Origin: Mycolicibacterium chlorophenolicum
GTDB taxonomy: Bacteria > Actinomycetota > Actinomycetes > Mycobacteriales > Mycobacteriaceae
Assembly (NCBI RefSeq): GCF_001044235.1
Contig: NZ_JYNL01000069.1
Location: forward strand, 1 to 64,000
DNA length: 64,000 nt
Direction of reading: 5' to 3'
This document shows, piece by piece, positions 1 through 9,595 of the stretch. A model generated the notes under the pieces. The model was not told the origin of the DNA. It searched no databases and was given only the letters and a program-made list of their open reading frames with translations. Made by a program: the position numbers and the translations under genes. Position 1 is the first letter of the stretch. The number at the start of each line of letters is the position of its first letter.

Positions 1-781
1 TGGTCGACGCAGCGGCCAACATCAGGCCGATCAGCATGGAGCCGGAGTCGCCCATGAAGATGCGGGCCTTGTGGAAGTTGTGCGGCAGGAAGCCCAGGCA
101 CGCGCCCGCGAGCACCACGGAGATCACCGCGGGCGGGTAGTACAGCACGTCGCCGCCGTGATCGCGCAGCAACCCGATCGAGAAGATGCAGATGGCCGAC
201 GCGGTGATCAGCCCCAGGCCGGCCGCCAGCCCGTCGAGTCCGTCGACGAAGTTCATCGCGTTCACGATCGCGACGGTCAGCGCCAGCGTCAGCAGGATCG
301 ACGCGACCTGGTCCAGCACGATGGTGCCGACGCCGCCGATCGGGATGTAGAGCACGCTCCATGCGACGCCCATCGTGACCATCACGCTGGCCGCGGTGAT
401 CTGGCCGGCGAACTTGGTCAGCGCGTCTAGCCCCCACCGGTCGTCGATGAGCCCGACGACCATGATCAGGCCGCCCGCGACGACGACCGCCGGAAGGCCC
501 GAGGAGTAGACGAAGCCGCGCGTCAGTGCCGGCAGCTGGGAGGCCAGCAGCACCGCGAACACCACGCCCACGTACATCGCGAGTCCGCCCATGCGCGGGG
601 TCGGTTGCAGGTGGACGTCGCGTTCCCGCGGGTAGGCCACCGCACCCCAGCGGGTCGCCAGCACCCGCACCCAGCCGGTGGCGAGGTAGGTGATGATCGT
701 CGCGGTCAGGCCGACGAGCGCCAGCTCCCGCAGCGGTACGCCCGCCCCGCGGTCGGTGAGTGCCAGCAGCGTCGACGACAC
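1..781 (-). CDS. wecA: Undecaprenyl-phosphate GlcNAc-1-phosphate transferase, partial (3' end outside window)
   Basis: Polytopic membrane enzyme of the MraY/WecA family. It transfers GlcNAc-1-phosphate to decaprenyl phosphate, starting the linker that joins arabinogalactan to peptidoglycan. Family signatures are visible in the reverse-strand translation: HLQPTPRMGG after the first membrane segment, NAMNFVDGLDGLAAG in the middle, and FMGDSGS close to the window edge. About 260 residues are present and the C-terminus is cut off by the window. The GTG at 781 is preferred because it lies 2 bp after the sua5 stop codon, so the two genes are probably co-translated. Position after prfA-prmC-sua5 matches rfe (Rv1302) in M. 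tuberculosis. Confidence 0.9.
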   Translation of the reverse strand, partial: MSSTLLALTDRGAGVPLRELALVGLTATIITYLATGWVRVLATRWGAVAYPRERDVHLQPTPRMGGLAMYVGVVFAVLLASQLPALTRGFVYSSGLPAVVVAGGLIMVVGLIDDRWGLDALTKFAGQITAASVMVTMGVAWSVLYIPIGGVGTIVLDQVASILLTLALTVAIVNAMNFVDGLDGLAAGLGLITASAICIFSIGLLRDHGGDVLYYPPAVISVVLAGACLGFLPHNFHKARIFMGDSGSMLIGLMLAAAST

Positions 782-783
782 GG

Positions 784-1446
784 TCAGTCCGTCGTGGCGG
801 TCAGGCTCGCGGCCTCCACGCCCAGCACGGCGGCGATGGCTTCCGCGGACACCGGACCCTGCCGCAGCACCCGGGGATGCGTGCCGGTCAGGTCGACGAT
901 CGTCGACGCGGCCTGCTGTTCGGCCGGACCGCCGTCGAGGTACACCTCGACCAGGTCGCCCAGCTGCTCGCGGGCCTGCGCGACGGTGACCGCCGGCGGC
1001 CGACCCGAGATGTTGGCGCTGGAGACGGCCATCGGGCCGACCTCGCGCAGCAGTTCGATCGCCACGGGATGCAGCGGCATCCGCAGCATGACGGTGCCGT
1101 TGGCGTCGCCGAGGTCCCACTGCAGCGACGGGGCCTGCCGTACGACGAGGCTGAGCGCGCCGGGCCAGAACGCGCGGATCAACTCCTGGGCGCTCTGCGG
1201 CACCGAGTACACCAGGCCGCCGATGGTGTCCCAGGAGCCCACCAGCACGGGCACCGGCATGTCGCGCCCGCGGCCCTTGGCCGCCAGCAGCGCGGCGACG
1301 GCCGCGCTGTCGAACGCGTCGGCGCCGATGCCGTAGACGGTGTCGGTGGGCATCACGACGAGGCGGCCGCCCTTGAGTGCGCTGATCGCCGACGCGATGC
1401 CCGTTTCGCGCTCGCCGGGGACGGCGCAGTCGAACTGTTCGCTCAC
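784..1446 (-). CDS. sua5: L-threonylcarbamoyladenylate synthase (Sua5/YrdC family)
   Basis: Makes threonylcarbamoyl-AMP from threonine, bicarbonate and ATP for the t6A37 modification of ANN-decoding tRNAs. The 220-residue protein is a single YrdC/TsaC domain. It shows PTDTVYGIG at residues 33-41, FWPGALSL at 93-100 and SSANISG at 142-148, which line the nucleotide/threonine pocket in this family. It is the short type without the extra C-terminal Sua5 domain. It sits between prmC and wecA on the same strand, as in M. tuberculosis (Rv1301). Confidence 0.92.
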   Translation of the reverse strand: MSEQFDCAVPGERETGIASAISALKGGRLVVMPTDTVYGIGADAFDSAAVAALLAAKGRGRDMPVPVLVGSWDTIGGLVYSVPQSAQELIRAFWPGALSLVVRQAPSLQWDLGDANGTVMLRMPLHPVAIELLREVGPMAVSSANISGRPPAVTVAQAREQLGDLVEVYLDGGPAEQQAASTIVDLTGTHPRVLRQGPVSAEAIAAVLGVEAASLTATTD

Positions 1447-1459
1447 GTCTGCCAGCCTC

Positions 1460-2310
1460 TCACTCGCTCCGCACGGCGGTCACGAAGCGTGGCCGCCCGG
1501 TGAGGTCGCGTCGCGCCGTCACGCCGCCGAAGTGTCCGGTGCCGACGAACGCCTCCACGGTGCGCTGCGACGTGGTGTCGTCGTGCTCGACGGCGCACAG
1601 GCCGCCGGGGCGCAGCAGCCGCGCGGCGACGTCGACGATCCGGTCGATCACCGCCATCCCGTCCGCGCCGCCGTACAACGCGTGTGCCGGATCATGGAGC
1701 GCCACTTCGGGTTCCAGCTGCGCATCGGCGGGGATGTAGGGCGGGTTGGCCACCAGCAGATCGACGGCGCCGTCGAGGTCGGCGAGAAGGTCGGATGCGA
1801 CGGCGTCGGCGCAGAGCAGTTCCACGGCCGTGCCGGCGGTGTTGCGGCGGGCGTAGGTCAGGGCCTCGGCGGAGTCGTCGACGCCGATCACCCGCGCGGT
1901 CGGGCGCGCGGCAGCCAGTGCGACGGCCAGCGCACCCGAGCCGGTGCACAGGTCGACGATCACCGCCTCGGGCGGAAGGGGTTGGGCCAACGCCCATTCC
2001 AGCAGCGCCTCGGTCTCCGGCCGCGGGACGAACACCCCGGGGCCGACGTGCAGGTCGACCGGACCGAACGCCGCGGTACCGGTGAGGTGCTGCAGCGGGA
2101 TGCGCTCGGCGCGCCGGGCGACGAGTCGGCCGAAGCGTTCGGCGAAATCGTCGTCGGGGGCGGTGAAGCTGAGCCGGCCTCGGTCGGTCCCGGCGGCATG
2201 GGCGGCGAGCAGTTCGGCGTCGACGCGCGGTGACCCGATTCCTGCGGCGGCCAACTCGTCCGTGGCGGCGTCGATCAGCTGACGCATCGTCACGGGCCTG
2301 TCGGCGACGC

Positions 2311-2314
<4 letters not shown>
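1460..2314 (-). CDS. prmC: Release-factor glutamine N5-methyltransferase
   Basis: SAM-dependent methyltransferase that modifies the GGQ glutamine of release factors. It has an N-terminal helical substrate-binding domain, FVPRPETE before the SAM-binding motif (VDLCTGSGALA), and the catalytic VANPPY motif (NPPY) typical of HemK/PrmC. The GTG at 2314 gives 284 residues and overlaps the prfA stop by 4 bp (GTGA), which argues for this start; ATG at 2287 is the alternative. Lying directly after its own substrate gene prfA is the usual bacterial arrangement. Confidence 0.93.
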
Positions 2315-3387
<1,073 letters not shown>

Positions 3388-3478
3388 CTCGCCTCCTTGG
3401 CCTCGCGCGGTCGTACCCTACCCACGAAACGGCGCCCGGCCTGCGCAGTCAGCAGCAGAGCGGGCGCCGATCGGTCAG

Positions 3479-3715
3479 CTAGTTGGCGTCGGAAGCCCCG
3501 GCAGACTTGGTCCGCTTGCCGTAGCGCTTCTCGAAGCGCGCGACGCGGCCGCCGCTGTCGAGGATCTTCTGCTTGCCGGTGTAGAACGGGTGGCACTGCG
3601 AGCAGACCTCGACGGTGATGTTGCCGCTCTTCTTCGTGCTGCGGGTGGTGAAGCTCGCACCACAGCCGCACAGCACCGTGGTCTCGACATAGTCAGGGTG
3701 AATGCCCGATTTCAT
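3479..3715 (-). CDS. rpmE: 50S ribosomal protein L31, zinc-binding type
   Basis: Small ribosomal protein of 78 residues. The start ATG at 3715 follows a GAGGAAACC ribosome binding site. Residues CGCG near 16-19 and CSQC near 38-41 form the four-cysteine zinc ribbon, so this is the zinc-containing (C+) paralogue rather than the C- form used in zinc starvation. The sequence HPFYTGKQKILDSGGRVARF is typical of L31. Located between prfA and the accessory fadD gene. Confidence 0.96.
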   Translation of the reverse strand: MKSGIHPDYVETTVLCGCGASFTTRSTKKSGNITVEVCSQCHPFYTGKQKILDSGGRVARFEKRYGKRTKSAGASDAN

Positions 3716-3848
3716 GGTTTCCTCTTCGATCGTGGGCCCCGGGTCGCCAACCCAAGTCGGGATGCTGCGGCGTGAACCGGAACCGAGGTGTCGGCGGCCC
3801 ATTATGCCAGGTCAACCGCCAACAGCCTAAACACGCACCCGGCGGCCC

Positions 3849-5429
3849 CTATTCCTGCGCGCCGACCTCGGAGTAGGTGCGGCCGTCGCGGCGCCAGAGC
3901 CGCCTGCCCGCCGGTTCGGCGCCCAGGGCGACCAGTTCGCGCTTGAGCACCTTGTTGGTGGCGGTGCTGGGCAGCGCGTCGGCGACCCAGACATGGCGCG
4001 GCCAGGCCTTTGGCGACAGATCCGGTTGTGCGGCCAGGAATGCACCGAACTCGTCGGGCGTCAGCGTGGCACCGCCGCCCAGCACGAGTGCGGCCATCAC
4101 CTGATCGCCGACGTGCTCGTCGGGCACCGGGTAGACGGCGACCTGGTTGATCGCGGGCTGGCGGATCAGGATCCGTTCGATCGGCGCCGCGGTCATGTTC
4201 TCGCCGTCCACCCGCATCCAGTCGGCGGTCCGGCCGGCCAGGTAGATCCAGCCGCCGGCGTCCCGGTAGGCCAGGTCGCCGGACCAGAACATGCCGTGCC
4301 GCATCCGCTCGTCGGTGGCGTCCTGATCGTTGTAGTAGCCGGCGAACATACCGGCGCCCTGGGTGTTGACCAGTTCCCCGATGGCGGCGTCGCCGTTGAT
4401 CAGCGCCCCGTGTTCGTCGAACTCGGCGACGGCGCATTCGGCGAGTGTTTCCGGGTCGTAGATGGCCACGCCCGGGAAGCCCTTGCCGATGGAGCCGGGC
4501 GGGCAGCCGTCGTCGCGGGTCACGGTGACCGCGTTCTCGGTGGATCCGAAGCCGTCCCAGACCTCGCATCCGAAGCGGCGCGCGAACTCGGCGATGTCCC
4601 GGTCACCGGCTTCGTTACCGAAGGCGACCCGCAGCGGGTTGTCGCGGTCGTCGGGCCGCTCGGGGCTGGCCAGGATGTAGGCCAGCGGCTTGCCGACGTA
4701 GTTCATGTAGGTGACGCCGTACCGGCGGACGTCGTCGAGGAAGCGGGAGGCACTGAAGCGCGCGGGCGCCATCGCCGCACCGGAGTTCAGCGCCACCGAC
4801 CAGCCGGCGAGCACCGCGTTGCTGTGGAACAGCGGCATGGACAGGTAGCAGACGTCGTCGGCGGTGAGCTCGTAGCGGCCGGCCAGCGCCGCGCCGGCCA
4901 GCAGCACCATCGCGTGCATCATCTTGACGGCCTTCGGATCGCCGCTGGTGCCGGACGTGAAGATCAGCATGAAAGTGTCGGTGGCGCCGACCTCGCGGTG
5001 CGGCGTCAGCGCGCCGGCCTGGGTCAGCAGTTCCTTCCACTCCCCGCTGCCGACCACGAGGAGCCGCAGCCCGGTGAGGTCCAGACCGTCCAGCAGACCG
5101 AGGTGGGCGTCGTCGGTGAGCAGGATCTGGCAGTCGGCCCGGCGGACATCCCGCAGGAGCGCCTCGCCGCGGCGGGTGTCGTTGATGCCGCACACCACGT
5201 ACCCGCCCAGACCGGCGGCGGCCATCGCCGTGAGCATGTCGGGGGTGTTGCCGAGTAGGACGCCGACGTGCAACGGGCGGTCGGGATCGGCGATCGCGAT
5301 CAACGCCGCGGCCTGGGCCTCCGCTTCGGCCAGGTGCTCGCGCCACGTCCAGCGCTGCCCGTCATAGGTGACCGCCACACCGTCGCCACTTCGGAGTTCC
5401 CGGAGCAGCTGTTGCACCGTCTCGGCCAC
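3849..5429 (-). CDS. Acyl-CoA synthetase (FadD-type AMP-dependent ligase)
   Basis: ANL-superfamily enzyme expected to activate a fatty or other carboxylic acid as acyl-AMP and then acyl-CoA. The P-loop IFTSGTSGDPKAVKM, the adenine-binding DGFGSTENAV, and the WSGDLAYRDAGGWIYLAGR and C-terminal STATNKVLKREL (catalytic Lys) motifs are all present. The GTG at 5429 (526 residues) is favoured by the AGGGGG-type ribosome binding site just upstream; the open frame itself extends to 5474. A TetR gene is transcribed divergently 99 bp away, a common pairing for fatty-acid regulation. FadD17-like by overall look, but the substrate cannot be told. It is not in the H37Rv rho-rpmE neighbourhood, so this is an insertion in a conserved block. 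Confidence 0.85.
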   Translation of the reverse strand: MAETVQQLLRELRSGDGVAVTYDGQRWTWREHLAEAEAQAAALIAIADPDRPLHVGVLLGNTPDMLTAMAAAGLGGYVVCGINDTRRGEALLRDVRRADCQILLTDDAHLGLLDGLDLTGLRLLVVGSGEWKELLTQAGALTPHREVGATDTFMLIFTSGTSGDPKAVKMMHAMVLLAGAALAGRYELTADDVCYLSMPLFHSNAVLAGWSVALNSGAAMAPARFSASRFLDDVRRYGVTYMNYVGKPLAYILASPERPDDRDNPLRVAFGNEAGDRDIAEFARRFGCEVWDGFGSTENAVTVTRDDGCPPGSIGKGFPGVAIYDPETLAECAVAEFDEHGALINGDAAIGELVNTQGAGMFAGYYNDQDATDERMRHGMFWSGDLAYRDAGGWIYLAGRTADWMRVDGENMTAAPIERILIRQPAINQVAVYPVPDEHVGDQVMAALVLGGGATLTPDEFGAFLAAQPDLSPKAWPRHVWVADALPSTATNKVLKRELVALGAEPAGRRLWRRDGRTYSEVGAQE

Positions 5430-5528
5430 TCGTCCCCCTCGTGAACAGATCTCGCGATGTGTCTTCTGGACCAACCGCGCGCAGCGTACATCACCGACGA
5501 TGGGCCGGTCATTTGCGAAGATAAGGCG

Positions 5529-6182
5529 GTGAGCGTGGACACCGGGACAGAATCAGTGACGGATTCCGCGGCCGCGCCGGCCGGCGGACCCGGAGCGCGG
5601 TCGGTTCGGGACCGGCTGATCGACGCGGCCGAGAAGTGTCTGACCGCGAAGGGAATCCGCGCGACGACGGTCTCCGAGGTCGCCGAGGTGGCGGGCGTCA
5701 GCCGCGGCTGGCTCTACCGGCACTTCCCGGACAAGGCCGAGCTGCTCGGAGCGGCCATCGTCCGTCTCAACGAGGCGTTCTGGACCGAGTCGCGCACCCG
5801 ACTGGACGCGGTGACCGGGCTCGATCAGCGGATCGCGGTCGGCGTGGCCCTGGCGCGCCGGGAGTCCGAGACCCCCGGGGCGCTGGTGCTCAAGCTTCGC
5901 CAGGAGGAGCCGGAGGCGTTCACCGCGTGCGTGGGCCTGGGCGTGCGCGGCCTCATCCCGGAGATCGCCGCGTTCTGGGTGCCCTACGTGCAGGCGGCCG
6001 TCGACAGCGGGGAGATCCATCCGGACACCGACTGCGCCGAGGCGGCCGAATGGATCGCCCGCATCATGATGAGCCTCGCGACCGTACCGGGTGAGCAGTG
6101 CGACCTCGACGACCACGCGTCGGTCCTGCGGCACGCGCGCCGCTACATCGTCGCCGGCCTGCGAGCCGAACCGGCCAAATGA
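5529..6182 (+). CDS. TetR-family transcriptional regulator
   Basis: A 217-residue regulator with an N-terminal HTH (residues about 20-70). RDRLIDAAEKCLTAKGIRATTV leads into the recognition helix SRGWLYRHFPDKAELL, the TetR signature. The C-terminal ligand domain is not recognisable as to effector. The GTG at 5529 with AAGGCG upstream is chosen; in-frame codons further upstream would intrude on the promoter region shared with the divergent acyl-CoA synthetase, its likely target. No convincing palindrome was found in the 5430-5528 gap. Confidence 0.85.
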   Translation: MSVDTGTESVTDSAAAPAGGPGARSVRDRLIDAAEKCLTAKGIRATTVSEVAEVAGVSRGWLYRHFPDKAELLGAAIVRLNEAFWTESRTRLDAVTGLDQRIAVGVALARRESETPGALVLKLRQEEPEAFTACVGLGVRGLIPEIAAFWVPYVQAAVDSGEIHPDTDCAEAAEWIARIMMSLATVPGEQCDLDDHASVLRHARRYIVAGLRAEPAK

Positions 6183-6183
6183 C

Positions 6184-6780
6184 CTATCCGGCGCCGGCGA
6201 CAGCAGCCTGCCTGCCGGTGAGCAGCAGGAGCAGATCGCGGATGGGCGCGGCCACCTCCCGCCCCTCCCCGACCGCGAAGTCGGCATCGGTGGCCACCAG
6301 GCGCCGGCCCGCGTAGCGGCGGCGGGCCCGGAACGGGAAGCCCATGTCCCACACCCGCTGTGCGGCGGTGACCGCGGCGTCGGCGGGCATCGGCCGGTCG
6401 ATCCCCAACGGGACGCAGAGATCCTGTCCGTGCACGAGCAGGTCGATCAGCGGTTCGACCGCCGACGTGCCGGGTGGATGGCGCCGCGAATCGGCGATCG
6501 CACGCAACGTGGACGCGATCTGAGCAGGGGTGCTGCGGTCGGCGCGGGCCATGCGATCGACGACGGCGTTGAAGCGGAAGCCGCTGCGCGCGGCCTCGAA
6601 CAGCATCCGGGGCATCGGGAGCGTTCCGTGGGTGAGGTGGGCCGCCACGTCGCGCACGGTCCAGCCGTCGCACAGCGACGGGGTGTCCCACACGCGCGGG
6701 TCGGCGTCCAGCCCCTCGATCACGTCGGCCAGTTCGCGGCGCTGGGTAGCGATGTGCCGCCAGACGGTCTGTTCGTCCAT
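6184..6780 (-). CDS. Maleylpyruvate isomerase-type mycothiol-dependent (DinB/MDMPI) protein
   Basis: 198 residues with the actinobacterial MDMPI N-terminal fold: LCDGWTVRDVAAHLTHG contains the conserved Trp, Asp and His of the family's metal/thiol site. LVHGQDLCVPLG at about 115-126 supplies the second conserved His-containing block. Members use mycothiol as cofactor or are uncharacterised; the substrate is unknown. It is divergent from a MarR gene and shares an operator-bearing 64-bp spacer with it, so it is probably that regulator's target. Convergent with the TetR gene, separated by one base. Confidence 0.75.
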   Translation of the reverse strand: MDEQTVWRHIATQRRELADVIEGLDADPRVWDTPSLCDGWTVRDVAAHLTHGTLPMPRMLFEAARSGFRFNAVVDRMARADRSTPAQIASTLRAIADSRRHPPGTSAVEPLIDLLVHGQDLCVPLGIDRPMPADAAVTAAQRVWDMGFPFRARRRYAGRRLVATDADFAVGEGREVAAPIRDLLLLLTGRQAAVAGAG

Positions 6781-6791
6781 ACACCCTCCAA

Positions 6792-6820
6792 TAGTCAGGC
6801 TTACTGACTAAATTAGTCAG
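6792..6820. promoter_or_regulatory. Probable MarR operator: palindrome plus a third half-site
   Basis: TAGTCAG (6792-6798), five bases, then its exact reverse complement CTGACTA (6804-6810). After three more bases comes a third TAGTCAG (6814-6820). The site lies between the start codons of the divergent MDMPI-type gene and the MarR gene, so it can serve both autoregulation and target control. Inferred from position and symmetry; MarR dimers usually bind such short palindromes. Confidence 0.7.
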
Positions 6821-6844
6821 GTCCCCATACTAAAGTCAACGGCT

Positions 6845-7279
6845 ATGACCCAACAGCCCGGGACGGCGACGTTGATGTTCATCGCGCATCGCGATGCCGA
6901 GAGCAGGGTGATGGCAGCGCTGGCCCGCGCGGGCGTCACCGATGTGACCGTCGCGCAGTCCCGGCTGCTCCAGCGGCTGAACCCCGGCGGATCCCGGCTC
7001 ACCGACCTCGCCGAGCAGACGCGGGTGACCAAACAGACCGCCGGCGCGCTGGTCGACCAGCTCGAACGGGCGGGCTACGTCGTCCGTCGACCCGATCCGA
7101 GCGACGCGAGGGCGCGGCTGGTGACGTTGAGCGACAGGGGCGCCGACCTCTGCCGGACGGCCGCCCAGGAGGTCGCGCGCGTGGAACGCCAGTGGCGCGA
7201 CCATCTCGGCCGGGAGTCCTTCGAGACACTGCGAGAGGCGCTGATCTCGCTGCGCGAGATCAGCGACCCCTACCGCTGA
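6845..7279 (+). CDS. MarR-family transcriptional regulator
   Basis: 144-residue winged-helix regulator. The core SRLTDLAEQTRVTKQTAGALV (about 52-72) is the recognition-helix region, and VVRRPDPSDARARLVTLSDRG (about 78-98) is the diagnostic MarR wing (DxRxxxxxLT). An effector cannot be inferred. The start at 6845 lies 25 bp from the operator cluster at 6792-6820. Confidence 0.88.
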   Translation: MTQQPGTATLMFIAHRDAESRVMAALARAGVTDVTVAQSRLLQRLNPGGSRLTDLAEQTRVTKQTAGALVDQLERAGYVVRRPDPSDARARLVTLSDRGADLCRTAAQEVARVERQWRDHLGRESFETLREALISLREISDPYR

Positions 7280-7281
7280 CG

Positions 7282-9288
7282 TCAGTCGTGGTCGTTGCCG
7301 CCGGGGGTGTTCTTCGACACCTGGACCAGGAACTCGTAGTTGTTCTTGGTCTTGCGCAGCTGGCTCATCAGCAGATCGATGGCCTGATGCGGGTCCAACC
7401 CGGACAGCACACGGCGCAGCTTGTGCACGACCGCGAACTCGTCGGTGGACAGCAGCAGCTCGTCCTTGCGGGTGCCGGACGGGTTGACGTCCACCGCGGG
7501 GAACACCCGGCGCTCGGCGATCTTGCGGTCGAGCTTGAGCTCGGCGTTACCCGTACCCTTGAACTCCTCGAAGATGACCGTGTCGCCCGTGGACCCCGTC
7601 TCGACCATGGCCGTGGCGATGATCGTCAGCGAGCCGCCCTCTTCGATGTTGCGTGCCGCACCGAGGAATCGCTTCGGCGGGTACAGCGCGGTCGAGTCGA
7701 CACCGCCGGACAGGATGCGGCCCGACGCCGGTGAGGCGTTGTTGTAGGCGCGGCCCAGTCGGGTGATCGAGTCGAGCAGCACGACGACGTCCTTGCCCTG
7801 TTCGACCAGACGCTTGGCCCGCTCGATCGCGAGTTCGGCGGCCTGGGTGTGGTCTGACGGCGGCCGGTCGAAGGTCGAGGCGATGACCTCGCCCTTGACC
7901 GAGCGCTGCATGTCGGTGACCTCTTCGGGCCGCTCGTCGACGAGCACGACCATCAGGTGGCACTCGGGGTTGTTGCGGGTGATCGCGTTGGCGATGTCCT
8001 GCATGATCGTGGTCTTGCCGGCCTTGGGCGGCGACACGATCAGTGCGCGCTGCCCCTTGCCGATCGGCATGATCAGGTCGATCACGCGGGTGGTCAGCTT
8101 GTCGCCGCTGGTCTCCAGGCGCAGCCGCTGATTCGGGTACAGCGGGGTGAGCTTGGTGAACTCCGGCCGGTTGCGAGCCTCCTCGACCGGCTTGCCGTTG
8201 ACCGAGTCGAGGCGGACCAGCGGGTTGAACTTCTGCCGGGCGTTCTGTCCCCCGCCGTCCCCGTCCTTGGGGACGCGCACCGCACCGGTCACCGCGTCAC
8301 CGCGGCGCAGACCGTTCTTGCGCACCATGTTCATCGACACGTACACGTCGTTCGGCCCGGCCAGATACCCCGAGGTACGGACGAACGCGTAGTTGTCGAG
8401 CACGTCGAGGATGCCGGCGACCGGCTGGACGACGTCGTCCTCGCGCAGTTCGGTGTCGCGGTCGTTTCCGCCGCCGCCTTCACCGCCGCGCTCACGGCGC
8501 CGGCGATCGCGGAACCGACGGCCGCGACGGCCCTGCCGGCTGTCGTCGTCGTCGTTGTCGCCGCCGCCGCGCTGGGCGTCGTTCTGATTGCGGTCGTTCT
8601 GACGGCCACCGCCGTCGTTCTGGCCGCGGTCGTTCTGACGGCCGCCGCCCTCGTTCTGGCCGCGGTCGTTCTGACGGCCGCCGCCCTCGTTCTGATTCCG
8701 GCCGCCGCCGTCGTTCTGATTGCGGCCGCCGCCGTCGTTCTGGCCGCGGTCGGTCTTCTCGGACTGGTCTTGGCGGCCCTGGTTGTCCTGCCGGTTCTGG
8801 CTGCGACCCTGGTCGGTCTTGCGCTCAGCGGTGTCGGCAGCCTTCTCGGCCGCCTCCGGGCGCGCATCGTCCTGACCCTTGGGCTGGTCGGCAGCACCCT
8901 TGGGCTGGTCGGCAGCGGCAGGACCGCCCTGTTCACGGGAGGCGGAGCGCCGCTCGCGACGCGGCGGGGCCGCCGGCGCCTGCTCGGCCGCAGCGTCGGC
9001 TACCGGCGCCTGCTGGCTCGGGGCGGACTCGGCGGCCGGAGCGCCGCCGTTCTTCTCGCCGCGCCGTTCACGGATGGCCGCGATGAGTTCACTCTTGCGC
9101 ATCCCGGAGGCGCCTTCGACGCCGATCTCCTTGGCCATCGCACGCAGTTCAGGCAGTACGAGGCTGGTCAGCGCGCCGCGGCGCGCTGGGGCCGCGGCGG
9201 GCGCGGACGGGGTGTCTGTGGCCACGGCCGTGGGCAGCGCATCGCTGTCGGCGCTGTCGCCAGCCGTGATGAGGTCCGTATCAGTCAC
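7282..9288 (-). CDS. rho: Transcription termination factor Rho with long Asn/Gly/Arg-rich insertion
   Basis: RNA-dependent ATPase helicase that ends transcription. The GTG start at 9288 has an AAAGGAAA ribosome binding site. The Rho N-terminal helical domain spans about 38-76, and the primary RNA-binding cold-shock domain starts near 285 (GILDVLDNYAFVRTSGYL). The motor domain contains Walker A PPKAGKTT and Walker B VVLVDERPEEV. At 668 residues it is longer than many Rho proteins because residues about 80-280 are low complexity, with GGGRQNDRGQN-type repeats followed by an acidic and then an Arg-rich stretch. Rho with such inserts is typical of actinobacteria. Transcribed after thrB on the same strand. 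Confidence 0.97.
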   Translation of the reverse strand: MTDTDLITAGDSADSDALPTAVATDTPSAPAAAPARRGALTSLVLPELRAMAKEIGVEGASGMRKSELIAAIRERRGEKNGGAPAAESAPSQQAPVADAAAEQAPAAPPRRERRSASREQGGPAAADQPKGAADQPKGQDDARPEAAEKAADTAERKTDQGRSQNRQDNQGRQDQSEKTDRGQNDGGGRNQNDGGGRNQNEGGGRQNDRGQNEGGGRQNDRGQNDGGGRQNDRNQNDAQRGGGDNDDDDSRQGRRGRRFRDRRRRERGGEGGGGNDRDTELREDDVVQPVAGILDVLDNYAFVRTSGYLAGPNDVYVSMNMVRKNGLRRGDAVTGAVRVPKDGDGGGQNARQKFNPLVRLDSVNGKPVEEARNRPEFTKLTPLYPNQRLRLETSGDKLTTRVIDLIMPIGKGQRALIVSPPKAGKTTIMQDIANAITRNNPECHLMVVLVDERPEEVTDMQRSVKGEVIASTFDRPPSDHTQAAELAIERAKRLVEQGKDVVVLLDSITRLGRAYNNASPASGRILSGGVDSTALYPPKRFLGAARNIEEGGSLTIIATAMVETGSTGDTVIFEEFKGTGNAELKLDRKIAERRVFPAVDVNPSGTRKDELLLSTDEFAVVHKLRRVLSGLDPHQAIDLLMSQLRKTKNNYEFLVQVSKNTPGGNDHD
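8590..8745 (-). repeat. rho: In-frame GGGR(N/Q)QND-type tandem repeats within rho
   Basis: Codes for rho residues about 182-233. A unit of roughly 8-11 residues (GQNDGGGRNQND / GQNEGGGRQNDR) recurs about six times with near-identical codons. The units are likely to expand and contract by slippage or unequal recombination. Confidence 0.8.
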
Positions 9289-9595
9289 GGATTTCCTTTC
9301 TTCCCTCGCTGAACTTCGTCACGCGGGGGTTCTGTGCGTCCAGTCGATCCGCTGAACGCTGAGGTCACGCCATTGCCACTGCAACGGTGATCGCCGGGGT
9401 TCGCCGGGATACGGCGCAACCGTCAGTCCACAAATTGAGCACCTGAGAGAAGGGGTTGTCCTGAGGTCTCCGCAGTCGGCGCAGGTAGAGACGCTGCGAT
9501 TGCTGGACGAGAGCGAGAATAACCCGCATCTGGGCCGGAAGCAAGAAACACCGTGATTCGCCTGTTGCGTGTGTGACTGACCGGGTAAGCCATGC
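9289..9595 (-). promoter_or_regulatory. rho leader / thrB-rho spacer
   Basis: 307 bases without a gene between thrB and rho. It should hold the rho promoter and 5' leader; long autoregulated rho leaders are known in other bacteria. Only the ribosome binding site AAAGGAAA next to the GTG start is clear. No convincing hairpin-plus-U-tract terminator was seen. Confidence 0.4.

Noticed and set aside
7957..9312. Long plus-strand open frame of Val/Ala-rich sequence opposite rho
   Set aside because: Antisense shadow of the rho GGGRQND repeats; no ribosome binding site and wrong codon-position GC.
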